From JAWVFN01 sp963696625 (GTDB taxonomy: Bacteria > Actinomycetota > Thermoleophilia > Solirubrobacterales > 70-9), in assembly GCA_963696625.1 (NCBI GenBank), contig CAVOKZ010000005.1, positions 11,454 to 75,453 on the forward strand: 64,000 nucleotides of DNA. Direction: 5' to 3'. Below, in pieces: positions 9,634 to 17,181 of this stretch (positions are counted from its first letter, which is position 1; every line of letters starts with the position of its first letter). Under the pieces are notes generated by a model that saw only the letters and a list, made by a program, of their open reading frames with translations, was not told the origin of the DNA and searched no databases. Both the position numbers and the translations under genes were made by a program.

Positions 9634-10368
9634 CTATTGCCCTGCATAGAGGCGGTCGGCGAGCAGCTCGGGCAGGCCCGCGGCGCGGATCGCCTCCGCG
9701 GCGCGGTCGATCTCGTACTCGACCCGGTGGTAGGTCGCCTTCCAGGCTTCGGTGTCGAGCTCGAGCCAGGCGGCGCGGCGGTCGCCGTCGCGCGGCTGGC
9801 CGACGCTGCCGGGGTTGATCAGCCAGCGGCCGGCGGCGATGTCGAGAATGCGGCCGCCTTCGGCCTGACCGCCGGTGTAGCTCTTGCCGTCGCCGCCGTC
9901 GGTGAAGAAGAGGGCCACATGCGAGTGCCCGATCAGGCCCACGCGCCCGGCCTGCTCGTCCATGCACTCGGCCGCCTGGTCGACCGAGAGCACGTACTCC
10001 CAGACCGGGTCGCGCGGCGACGCGTGGTAGAGCGATACCTCGTAGCTCGTGTCCTCGGGTTTGAGCCCGCGGAGGAAATCGATCGTCTCGCGCTTGCAGT
10101 TGGTCTGGGTCCAGGTCACCGCGGCCGCCGCGGCGGCTGAGAAGACGTCGGTATCGATCTCGCCGAGCACCGCGAGGTCGTGGTTGCCGACGAGGCTGAG
10201 GTCGCATTCGGAGGCCACCAGCGCCGTGCACTCGTCGGGCTGGGCGCCGTAGCCGACCACGTCGCCGAGGCACCAGGTCTGCTCGGCGCCGCTCGCCGAG
10301 ATCGCCTCGAGCACCGCTTCGAGTGCGGGGAGGTTGCTGTGAATGTCTGTGAGGATTGCGACTTGCAC
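9634..10368 (-). CDS. Calcineurin-like metallophosphoesterase
   Basis: A 244-residue phosphoesterase with all dinuclear-metal motifs: VAILTDIHSN (DxH), LGDVVGYGAQPDE (GDxxGYG), LVGNHD (GNHD), a middle histidine in SLYHASPR, and LIGHSHVA (GHxH). The WLINPGSVGQPRDGD segment is typical of the YfcE/MJ0936-like branch of small soluble phosphodiesterases. The natural substrate is unknown. The frame continues open upstream only as an antisense of the M48 gene; the GTG at 10368 is where homology begins. It diverges from the protease gene across 66 bp. Confidence 0.88.
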   Translation of the reverse strand: MQVAILTDIHSNLPALEAVLEAISASGAEQTWCLGDVVGYGAQPDECTALVASECDLSLVGNHDLAVLGEIDTDVFSAAAAAAVTWTQTNCKRETIDFLRGLKPEDTSYEVSLYHASPRDPVWEYVLSVDQAAECMDEQAGRVGLIGHSHVALFFTDGGDGKSYTGGQAEGGRILDIAAGRWLINPGSVGQPRDGDRRAAWLELDTEAWKATYHRVEYEIDRAAEAIRAAGLPELLADRLYAGQ

Positions 10369-10421
10369 GCGGGCGTCCCCTGCGGCTCCCGCCGCATTGA
10401 TGAGGGAGAAGGACGAGCGAC

Positions 10422-10427
10422 TATCGT
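10422..10427 (+). promoter_or_regulatory. -10 element for the M48 protease gene
   Basis: TATCGT ends 7 nt before ATG 10435. Confidence 0.45.
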
Positions 10428-10434
10428 GGCAAAG

Positions 10435-11670
10435 ATGCGCGCTTGGAAGCTCGGGGCCACGGCGATCGCGGCGGTGATCGTCGCCGAGGCCGGTGTCTGG
10501 CTGCTGCGGCCGCGCGACGGTACCGTCGAGGGGCCGCCGGTGCCGGCGCGCGACTACTTCACGCCCGAGCAGATCAAGCGCGGCGAGGACTTCGCCGGCG
10601 GCCAGCGGCTGCTGATGTACGGCGGTCTGGCAGCCGAGGGGGCGTTGCTGGTCCTGCTCGCCAGCGGCCGGCCGGCCGTCGTGCGCCGCGCGCTCGTGCG
10701 TGCCGGGGAGAAGCCGCTGCGCGGGGCGGCGCTCGCCGGCGCCGGGCTCTCGCTCGGCCTCGCCGCCGTCAGCCTCCCGTTCGGGATCGCCGCCCACGAG
10801 CGCGCCGTCGACGTCGGGCTCTCGACCCAGGACATCGGCTCGTGGTTTGCCGACCTCGGCAAGTCGACCGGGATCGGCGCCGGCTTCGCCGCCGCGGGGG
10901 CGACGGGGCTGATCGCGCTGATGCGCCGCTTCCCCGGGCGCTGGTGGATCCCCGCGACCGGCGCGGTGCTCGTGATCGAGGTCGTCTTCACCTTCCTCGC
11001 GCCGGTGCTGCTGGCGCCGGCGTTCAACAAGTTCACCCCGCTCGAGGACGGCAAGCTGCGCTCGGAGGTGCTCGAGCTGGGGCGCAAGGCCGGAGTCGAC
11101 ATCGGCGAGGTCTACCGCGTCGACGCCAGCCGCCGCTCGAACGCGCTCAACGCCTACGTCGACGGGATCGGCTCGACCAAGCGTGTCGTGCTCTACGACA
11201 CGCTGATCGATTCGGCCGACGAGGCGAAGCTGCGCTCGATCGTCGCCCACGAGCTCGGCCACGTGGACGGCCGCGACGTCCCGCGGGGGATGCTCTGGGT
11301 CGCGCTCTCGGCGCCGCTCGCGGTGCTGTTCGTCGCCGGGGCGGGGGAGGCGCTCGCGCGCCGGGGCGGCGCCCAGCCCGGCACCCCGGCGGCGCTGCCC
11401 GCGATCGCCTTGATGCTCGGCGTGGCCGGCTTCGCGATCGGCATCGTCGGCAGCCAGCTCTCGCGCGACGTCGAGGCCCGCGCCGACACCTTCGCGCTGG
11501 AGCTGACCGACGACCCACAGGCGCTGATCGACGTCCAGCAGGACCTCACGGTTCGCAACGTCGGCGACCCCGACCCGCCGGCCGCCTTCGAGTTCCTCTT
11601 CGGCAGCCACCCGAGCGCGGTCGAGCGCATCGGCGAGGCGAAGGCCTGGGAGGAGGGGGAGCGGCCCTGA
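10435..11670 (+). CDS. M48 family membrane metalloprotease (Ste24-like)
   Basis: 411 residues with several membrane segments (one near the N-terminus and hydrophobic stretches around residues 60-85, 100-120, 155-200, 285-310 and 320-345). The zinc motif HELGH is in IVAHELGHVDGRD (about residue 270), and the third ligand is the Glu in RDVEARADTFALE. This architecture matches CAAX prenyl protease/HtpX-type enzymes that cleave membrane-associated proteins. ATG 10435 follows a -10 box; a GTG at 10426 is the alternative. Its TGA overlaps the CTG start of rlmH. Confidence 0.9.
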   Translation: MRAWKLGATAIAAVIVAEAGVWLLRPRDGTVEGPPVPARDYFTPEQIKRGEDFAGGQRLLMYGGLAAEGALLVLLASGRPAVVRRALVRAGEKPLRGAALAGAGLSLGLAAVSLPFGIAAHERAVDVGLSTQDIGSWFADLGKSTGIGAGFAAAGATGLIALMRRFPGRWWIPATGAVLVIEVVFTFLAPVLLAPAFNKFTPLEDGKLRSEVLELGRKAGVDIGEVYRVDASRRSNALNAYVDGIGSTKRVVLYDTLIDSADEAKLRSIVAHELGHVDGRDVPRGMLWVALSAPLAVLFVAGAGEALARRGGAQPGTPAALPAIALMLGVAGFAIGIVGSQLSRDVEARADTFALELTDDPQALIDVQQDLTVRNVGDPDPPAAFEFLFGSHPSAVERIGEAKAWEEGERP

Positions 11671-12083
11671 AGACGACGCTGCTGGTGGTTGGCAAGGTCA
11701 AGAGCCCCTTCGCCGAAGCGGACGCCCACTACCGCAAGCTGCTCGGCCGCTATCAGGAGGTCGACGTGGTCGAGGCCGCCGACGATGCCGGCCTGATCAA
11801 GCACCTGCCCGGCGACGGCGCCCTCGTCGCCCTCGACCGCCGCGGGCGCGAGATGGACTCGATGGACTGGAGCATGTGGCTGCAGGAGCGGCGGCTGGAG
11901 GCGCGGGACCTGACCTTCCTGATCGGCGGTCCGAGTGGGCTCCCGGAGCCAGCCCTCGAGGCCGCCACCGAGAGCATCTCGCTCGGCCCGCAGACGATGG
12001 CCCACCAGCTCGCGCGGGTCGCCGTGCTCGAGCAGCTGTTCCGCGCCGCCAAGATCCTCGCCGGCGAGCCATACCATCTCTGA
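11667..12083 (+). CDS. rlmH: 23S rRNA (pseudouridine1915-N3)-methyltransferase RlmH
   Basis: A 138-residue SPOUT methyltransferase acting on helix 69 of 23S rRNA. It reads LKTTLLVVGKVKSPFAEA, with FLIGGPSGLPEPAL (knotted SAM site), ISLGPQTMAHQLARVAVLEQLFRA and the conserved C-terminus ILAGEPYHL. No ATG/GTG start keeps the conserved N-terminus. A CTG at 11667, 6 nt after a strong GGAGGAGGGGGA, overlaps the M48 stop as CTGA and is the likely start. The last codons form one copy of a 24-bp repeat that also occurs before argS (see findings). Confidence 0.92.
   Translation: MKTTLLVVGKVKSPFAEADAHYRKLLGRYQEVDVVEAADDAGLIKHLPGDGALVALDRRGREMDSMDWSMWLQERRLEARDLTFLIGGPSGLPEPALEAATESISLGPQTMAHQLARVAVLEQLFRAAKILAGEPYHL
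12058..12081 (+). repeat. 24-bp direct repeat, copy 1 (rlmH 3' end; att-like)
   Basis: Perfect 24-bp match to 12840-12863. It covers the last codons of rlmH (GEPYHL). It is interpreted as the left attachment site of a small inserted cassette. Confidence 0.8.
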
Positions 12084-12091
12084 GCCGGTCC

Positions 12092-12118
12092 CGTGCTACA
12101 CGGGTTACGTGCTACTGT
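12092..12118 (+). promoter_or_regulatory. vapB promoter/operator
   Basis: CGTGCTAC occurs at 12092-12099 and again at 12109-12116. The second copy overlaps the -10 box TACTGT (12113-12118), which is 6 nt before the vapB GTG. This is a plausible autorepression site for the antitoxin-toxin complex. Confidence 0.5.
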
Positions 12119-12124
12119 TTCACG

Positions 12125-12418
12125 GTGGCCAACCTCACCCTCAGCATTGACGGCGAAACCCTCAAGCGCGCCCGCCTCAAGGCCACCGAGCAGGGCACGT
12201 CCGTCAATTCCCTGGTTAGGGAATACCTCGCTCAGTTCGCCGGCGAGGGCCGCCTCGAGCGGCAGCGCGAGGTGACGCAGAAGCTGCTCGAACTCGCCGA
12301 TCGGACCGACGTCGGCAGCGGAAAGGGGGGGCGCGCCTGGACCCGGGAGGACCTCTACCAGGAGAGACTCTCTCGCTACGGAGACCCCAAGTCTCGATCT
12401 TCCTCGACACGAACGTAG
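12125..12418 (+). CDS. VapB-type antitoxin
   Basis: 97 residues. The N-terminus MANLTLSIDGETLKRARLKA followed by EQGTSVNSLVREYLAQFA is the ribbon-helix-helix DNA-binding type seen in VapB/DUF6364-like antitoxins. The C-terminal half is charged and probably wraps the toxin. The GTG start follows TACTGT by 6 nt. It overlaps the VapC frame by about 20 bp, the normal antitoxin-toxin arrangement. It lies inside the repeat-bounded cassette. Confidence 0.8.
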   Translation: MANLTLSIDGETLKRARLKATEQGTSVNSLVREYLAQFAGEGRLERQREVTQKLLELADRTDVGSGKGGRAWTREDLYQERLSRYGDPKSRSSSTRT

Positions 12419-12798
12419 TCGTCTGCGCCTTCGACCGGGACGAGCCGGAGAAGCGTGCGATCGCCCGGGCGGTACTCGGGGAGCGTCAAGAGCACCTCGT
12501 CATCAGCACCCAGGTTCTCGCCGAGTTCTACTCGGTCGCGACGCGCAAGTTGCGAGATCCACTCGACGAGGACCGAGCGGCCGCGGCCGTCGCCTGGCTC
12601 GGCGGTCTCACGGTCGTCAACACCGACGCCGAGCTCGTCTTCTCAGCGATCGAGCTCGCAATCGCCCGCCGGATCTCTTCCTGGGACGCGTTGATCGTGC
12701 GCGCCGCTCAAGTCGGAGGTTGCGAGCGGCTGCTCACCGAGGACCTCTCGCACGGCGAGGATTTCGGTGCGGTGACGGTCGAGAACCCGTTTCTCTGA
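12397..12798 (+). CDS. VapC-type PIN-domain toxin, no canonical start codon
   Basis: A PIN-domain RNase of about 133 residues. IFLDTNVVVCAF carries the first catalytic Asp. A Glu is in TQVLAEFYSVATR, SSWDALIVRAAQ has the later Asp, and LLTEDLSHGEDF gives the C-terminal acidic residues. The family begins with the sequence just before LDTN, but here that codon is ATC (12397). The only other candidate is a CTG at 12337 within vapB. It may therefore use a rare start with coupling to vapB, or be silenced. Marked from ATC. Confidence 0.75.
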   Translation: MFLDTNVVVCAFDRDEPEKRAIARAVLGERQEHLVISTQVLAEFYSVATRKLRDPLDEDRAAAAVAWLGGLTVVNTDAELVFSAIELAIARRISSWDALIVRAAQVGGCERLLTEDLSHGEDFGAVTVENPFL

Positions 12799-12839
12799 CC
12801 GATCCCTCTCGCGGGCAGCTCTTCCGCTCCGCCGAGATC

Positions 12840-12863
12840 TCGCCGGCGAGCCATACCATCTCT
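12840..12863 (+). repeat. 24-bp direct repeat, copy 2 (before argS)
   Basis: Identical to 12058-12081. Read in the rlmH frame it again encodes the rlmH C-terminal residues and ends in TAG (12863-12865). Confidence 0.8.
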
Positions 12864-12869
12864 AGCCCG

Positions 12870-14501
12870 ATGGCCGACGCCGATCCGATATCCGAGCTGC
12901 GCGCGGTCCTCGCGCACGCATCCGAGGCCCTGCGCGGCGACGCCGGCGAGGTGACCGAGCCCGGGCTCGAGCGCCCGCCGAAGCCCGAGTTTGGCGACTA
13001 CTCGACCAACGCGGCGATGATGCTCGCGCCGGCGGTCGGCGCCAAGCCCCGCGATGTCGCCGAGCGGCTCGCCGAGCGCGTCGGCGAGCGCCTCGGCGAT
13101 CGGCTCGAGCGCGTCGAGGTCGCCGGCCCCGGTTTTCTGAATCTCTTCCTCGCCGACGCCTGGTACCGCGATGCGATGGCATCGGCGCTCGCCGGTTCCG
13201 ACGGCGCCGCCCCGGCCGGCGACGGCGAGAGGGTCCTGGTCGAGTTCGTCTCCGCCAACCCGACCGGCCCGCTGACCGCGGCCGGAGGGCGCCACGCTGC
13301 CTACGGCGACGCGCTGGCGCGGGCGCTGGAGGCGGCCGGCAACGAGGTGGCGCGCGAGTACTACATCAACGACCTGGGCGGGCAGATCGAGCGCTTCGCC
13401 GCCTCGATCGCGGCGCGGATGAGCGGTGGCGAGATGCCCGAGGACGGCTACGAGGGCGACTACGTTGCCGATCTCGGCGCCGAGCTCGCCGCGGAGGGAC
13501 TCGATCCCGGTGACAGGACCGGGCTCGAGCGCCGCGGGCCGGAGGCGATGGTCGGGCAGATCCGCGAGACCATGCGCCGCTTCGGCGTCGAGTTCGACAC
13601 CTGGTTCTCCGAGCGCTCGCTTCACGACGACGAGCGTTACGAGGCGACGCTGGAGGCGCTCAAGGACAGCGGCCACACCTATGAGAGCGAGGGCGCCCTA
13701 TGGCTGCGGACGACCGAGTTCGGCGACGACAAGGACCGGGTCCTGCTGCGCTCCGGCGGCGAGCCGACCTACTACGTCACCGACCTCGCCTACCACCGTG
13801 ACAAGCTCGGCCGGGGTGAGCGCCTGATCGACGTCCTCGGCGCCGACCACCACGGCTACACCGGTCGGCTCAAGGCCGGGCTCGAGACGCTCGGCTTCGA
13901 TCCCGAGCGGCTCGAGTTCCAGATCATGCAGCTCGTCCACGTCGTCGAGGGCGGCGAGCGCGCGCAGATGTCGAAGCGCAAGGGCGAGTTCGTCACCCTC
14001 GACGAGCTGATCGACGACATCGGGGTCGACGCGGCGCGCTGGTTCATGCTCCAGCGCAGCCACGACACCACCGTCGACCTCGACCTCGAGCTCGCGCGCA
14101 AGCAGTCGAACGACAACCCCGTCTACTACGTGCAGTACGCCCATGCCCGGATCGCGAGCATCCTGCGCAAGGCGGGGGAGGGAGCCTCCGATCGCGCCCG
14201 GGGCTTCGATCCGGCCTCGCGCCCACAGTCGCTCGAGGCGGCCGAGCGCCAGCTGATCAAGCGCCTTCTGGAGCTTCCCGGCGAGATCTCGGAGACCGCC
14301 GCCAAACGCGCCCCGCACCGCCTCTGCGCATACGCGACCGCGGTCGCGGCCGACTTCCACGCCTTCTACCGCGACTGCCAGGTCGTCGGCGCCGAGGGCG
14401 AGGGTGTCGAGGACTCGCGGCTGGCGATGATCCTGCTCGCCAAGCAGACGATCGCGCGGACCCTGGGGCTGCTGGGCGTCAGCGCTCCGGAGTCGATGTA
14501 G
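12870..14501 (+). CDS. argS: Arginyl-tRNA synthetase
   Basis: A 543-residue class I synthetase charging tRNA-Arg. There is an N-terminal Add1-like domain, then EFVSANPTGPLTAAGGRHAA with the HIGH-equivalent HAAYGDAL, then INDLGGQIERFA. VLGADHHGYTGRL lies in the catalytic core, QMSKRKGEFVTL is the KMSKS-equivalent, and the DALR anticodon-binding domain ends the protein. ATG 12870 is 4 nt after the TAG that would end rlmH if the vapBC cassette were absent. A TACCAT box 10 nt upstream, inside the repeat, could act as a -10. Confidence 0.95.
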   Translation: MADADPISELRAVLAHASEALRGDAGEVTEPGLERPPKPEFGDYSTNAAMMLAPAVGAKPRDVAERLAERVGERLGDRLERVEVAGPGFLNLFLADAWYRDAMASALAGSDGAAPAGDGERVLVEFVSANPTGPLTAAGGRHAAYGDALARALEAAGNEVAREYYINDLGGQIERFAASIAARMSGGEMPEDGYEGDYVADLGAELAAEGLDPGDRTGLERRGPEAMVGQIRETMRRFGVEFDTWFSERSLHDDERYEATLEALKDSGHTYESEGALWLRTTEFGDDKDRVLLRSGGEPTYYVTDLAYHRDKLGRGERLIDVLGADHHGYTGRLKAGLETLGFDPERLEFQIMQLVHVVEGGERAQMSKRKGEFVTLDELIDDIGVDAARWFMLQRSHDTTVDLDLELARKQSNDNPVYYVQYAHARIASILRKAGEGASDRARGFDPASRPQSLEAAERQLIKRLLELPGEISETAAKRAPHRLCAYATAVAADFHAFYRDCQVVGAEGEGVEDSRLAMILLAKQTIARTLGLLGVSAPESM

Positions 14502-14612
14502 ACCGACGACGTGCGGCGCGGCGGCGCCGATCAGCTCCACGTCGCCCCACGCCGACCAGGAGAGGCCGTCCCGCTGCGGAGGCTCCAAGTCTCGACCTTC
14601 CTCGACACAAAC
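14501..14612 (+). pseudogene. Relic of a second vapB-vapC junction
   Basis: About 45 bp around 14570-14612 align with 12358-12415, covering the 3' end of vapB and the first codons of vapC (encoding STFLDTNG here, SIFLDTNV there). There are only a few substitutions, including four in the best 35 bp. Upstream similarity is weaker. No open toxin follows. The region 14613-14716 holds nothing else recognised. Confidence 0.6.
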
Positions 14613-14716
14613 GGTGCTGTCCAAAAGTCGAGATTCCCTTCCAGGCGGTCGTGCCCGGTATGCCCTGATTGCTTGCGACTACGCCACTGCCGTGCTGCCT
14701 GTCCCCGAGCCGGGTT

Positions 14717-15136
14717 TCAGGCGTGGCGCCGGTCGAGCGTCGGGGCGAGCATCCGGAGCGTCAGCCCGGCAGCGAGCAGGGCGGCGGTCAGCGCCACGAG
14801 CGGGGTCAGCGGGTAGCCCGTGAACGGCAGCGACTCGCCGCCGCCGGTCGCGTTGCCGGCGGCCCTGCCGGCGTTGGTCGTGCCGGCGGCGCTGCCGGCA
14901 TTGGTCGTGCCGGCGTTGGTAGTGCCGGCGTTGGTGCCGGCCGCGCCCGGGTCGCCGTCGGAGCGCTTGTCGCTGCCTCCGGTTGCGAATGACCCGGCGG
15001 TGCCGATGTTCGGCGTGTACTGCGTGGAGAAGGACGACTGCGCGGGTGCGCCCGCGGGCGCGGCTAGCATCCCGGCAAGCACGCAGACAATCGAGAAGAC
15101 ACCCATTCTTGGCTTCACACCACGACCGCTCCCCAT
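14717..15136 (-). CDS. Secreted protein with LPFTG sorting-type C-terminus
   Basis: 139 residues. There is a signal peptide (GVFSIVCVLAGMLAAPAGAPAQ), a short Gly/Ser/Thr-rich body with repeated TTNAG units (about residues 65-95), then LPFTG, a hydrophobic helix (LVALTAALLAAGLTLRML) and a basic tail DRRHA. That is the order of a sortase cell-wall sorting signal. No sortase gene is in the window. The body is too short for an obvious function; a wall-anchored spacer is plausible. The start at 15136 is supported by a perfect TATGAT 6 nt upstream. Confidence 0.75.
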   Translation of the reverse strand: MGSGRGVKPRMGVFSIVCVLAGMLAAPAGAPAQSSFSTQYTPNIGTAGSFATGGSDKRSDGDPGAAGTNAGTTNAGTTNAGSAAGTTNAGRAAGNATGGGESLPFTGYPLTPLVALTAALLAAGLTLRMLAPTLDRRHA

Positions 15137-15142
15137 GGGCTG

Positions 15143-15148
15143 ATCATA
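15143..15148 (-). promoter_or_regulatory. -10 element of the LPFTG protein gene
   Basis: On the minus strand TATGAT ends 6 nt before ATG 15136. Confidence 0.55.
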
Positions 15149-15210
15149 CAAAAAGTGAGTAAAAAGGCGGCGGTTTGCGGGGAAATCGGCAAATGTCCTA
15201 GAGGTCGCCG

Positions 15211-17181
15211 GTGAGCGGGCGCGGGGCGCCCGACGGCGCCGCCGGCCGCGGACCTGTCGTCCGCCGGGCGGGCGCCTTCCTCGTCGCCGCCGCGATTCCG
15301 CTCGTCCTAGCATTTGACAACGGCGGCTACGACGCCGAGACCCGCGGCAAGCTGGGGATCCTCGTCTGGACGGTGATCGCGCTCGGGTTTGCCTTCGGCC
15401 TCCTGCCGCGCGGGCGGCCGAGCCCATCGGTGTGGGTCGCGATCGGCTCGATCGCGGCGCTCGCGGCGTGGACCGCGATCGCGCTGACCTGGACCGAGAG
15501 CAAGGGCAACACCTTCGAGGAGCTCGCCCGCCTGCTCCAGTACGGCGGCCTGATCGCGCTCGCCGCCTTCGCGCTCAACCGCCATACCTGGCGCGCGGCG
15601 GCCGGCGGCCTCGCCGCGGCGGCGCTCCTCGTGCCGCTGCTCGCGATCACGGCGCGACTCGACCCGAGCCTGATCGTCGACCACACCGCCAGGGACCTCG
15701 GTGCCGACCGCCTCAGCTATCCCTTCGGCTACTGGAACGCGGTGGCGGCTTGGGGCGCGATGGCGACCGCGATCGGCCTTGCCTGGAGTGCCCACGCGCG
15801 TTCGACCATCACCCGCTCGCTGATGCTCGCGGTTCTCCCCGCCGTGGTGCTCAGCGTCTACCTGTCGTATTCGCGGGCGGGGGTGGCCACGATGGCGCTC
15901 GCCGTGCTCGCAGCGATCGCCCTCGGCAGAAACCGCTGGACGACGTTCGCGCACGCCCTGGTTGCGAGCAGCGGCGCCGGGCTGGCGATTCTCGCCGCGC
16001 GCAACGAGCCCGCGATAGCCAACGCCACCGGCGGCGATGGGGGAGGCGCCGTGTTCGCCGTCCTTGTCCTCGCCGGCCTTGCCTGCGCGGCGATCGCCGT
16101 GACGACGAGGATCGCCGGGCTCGACGACCGCCGCATGCCCCCCACGGCCGCGCGGACGAGCGTCGCCCTGACGGCGATCGTCGCGGTGCTCGCGGGGGCC
16201 GCCGCGCACGAGCCGCTGTCTGACGCCTGGGACCAGTTCAAGGGCGAGACCACCGTGGCCGTTGGCAACGACCCCGCTGACCCGGCGGCGCGGCTGGCGA
16301 ATCTCCAGGGCATCCGCTACGAGGCCTGGACGGCGGCGATCAACGCCTTCGAATCCGATCCGGCGCGCGGCATCGGCCCCGGCAGCTTCGAGTTCTTCTG
16401 GCCTCGCGACGGCGGCAATCGCGAGTTCCTGCGCGACGCGCACTCGCTCTACATCGAGAGCCTCGCCGAGCTGGGCCTGCCCGGCCTGCTGATGTTCGTC
16501 GTCTTGCTGGCCGCGCTGCTCGTCGGCGCCCTCGGTGCTCGCCGCCGTCTCGCGACCGACGCCGAGATCGGCGCCGGCGCCGCGGCGACCGGCGCCTTCG
16601 TCGTCTTCATCGTCTACGCGGGCGTCGACTGGATGTGGGAGTTGCCGGCGGTCGGGGCGCTGGCTCTGGGCTCGGCAGCCGTCGCCGGCGCTGCGGCGTC
16701 GGAGCGCTGGGGGCACCCGCCGCTCGGGGTGCCGGCTCGGATCGCCGCGATCGCGGTCGCGATCGCCGCCTTCGTTGTTCAGGTTCCGCCCCTGGTCTCG
16801 ACCCAGCGGCGCTTCGACAGCGCCGACAACCTGAGGGCCGGGCACGTAGCGCGCGCCGAGACCCTCGCCAACGAGTCGGTCGACGCCGAGCCATGGGCGG
16901 CCCCGCCCTACGTCCAGCGTGCGCTGGTCGAGGAGGCGCAGGGCGACCTCGATGCGGCTCGCGCCGACCTCGACCGCGCCGTCGACCGCGAGCCCACCAA
17001 CTGGGCGCACCGCTTCCTGCTCGCCGATCTCGAGGCGCGGGCGGGCGACCCGGCCGCCGTCCGCGCGCAACTTGCCGAGGTCAGGCGCCTGGCACCGGGA
17101 TCGATCTTCCTGGTCCCGGGTGGGCTGCCCGAGCGCCGCCGCATCGACAAGGCGCTCGGCGTACCCCCTAACCCAGGCTGA
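15211..17181 (+). CDS. O-antigen ligase/polymerase family membrane protein with TPR-like C-terminus
   Basis: 656 residues. About a dozen hydrophobic segments run from residue 20 to 520. The family signature lies around residues 380-430: GIGPGSFEFFW, then DAHSLYIESLAELGLPGLLMF, matching the periplasmic loop of Wzy/WaaL-type proteins. Residues about 540-650 contain tandem helical repeats (AYVQRALVEEAQGDLDAARA, WAHRFLLADLEARAGD) typical of TPR extensions. It would polymerise or attach surface glycans. Neighbouring nucleotide-sugar genes fit this role. The start GTG 15211 has no clear ribosome-binding site. The 3' end overlaps the next gene by 14 bp, tail to tail. Confidence 0.88.
   Translation: MSGRGAPDGAAGRGPVVRRAGAFLVAAAIPLVLAFDNGGYDAETRGKLGILVWTVIALGFAFGLLPRGRPSPSVWVAIGSIAALAAWTAIALTWTESKGNTFEELARLLQYGGLIALAAFALNRHTWRAAAGGLAAAALLVPLLAITARLDPSLIVDHTARDLGADRLSYPFGYWNAVAAWGAMATAIGLAWSAHARSTITRSLMLAVLPAVVLSVYLSYSRAGVATMALAVLAAIALGRNRWTTFAHALVASSGAGLAILAARNEPAIANATGGDGGGAVFAVLVLAGLACAAIAVTTRIAGLDDRRMPPTAARTSVALTAIVAVLAGAAAHEPLSDAWDQFKGETTVAVGNDPADPAARLANLQGIRYEAWTAAINAFESDPARGIGPGSFEFFWPRDGGNREFLRDAHSLYIESLAELGLPGLLMFVVLLAALLVGALGARRRLATDAEIGAGAAATGAFVVFIVYAGVDWMWELPAVGALALGSAAVAGAAASERWGHPPLGVPARIAAIAVAIAAFVVQVPPLVSTQRRFDSADNLRAGHVARAETLANESVDAEPWAAPPYVQRALVEEAQGDLDAARADLDRAVDREPTNWAHRFLLADLEARAGDPAAVRAQLAEVRRLAPGSIFLVPGGLPERRRIDKALGVPPNPG

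Larger units (their letters stand above)
12082..12863. mobile_element. Small vapBC cassette inserted at the rlmH 3' end (SCC-like site)
   Basis: 782 bp lying between, and including one copy of, a 24-bp direct repeat. Removing it would join rlmH to a second copy of its own last codons ending CTC TAG, 4 nt before the argS ATG. That would restore an intact rlmH-argS junction. The cassette holds a promoter/operator, vapB and vapC, and no recombinase. The rlmH 3' end is the known target of staphylococcal SCC elements; whether the same recombinase family acted here is inference. Confidence 0.6.

Noticed and set aside
10443..11666. Long upstream extension of the rlmH frame
   Set aside because: It lies in the third-position phase of the M48 gene and is an Arg/Ala/Gly-rich shadow. 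RlmH homology begins only at 11667.
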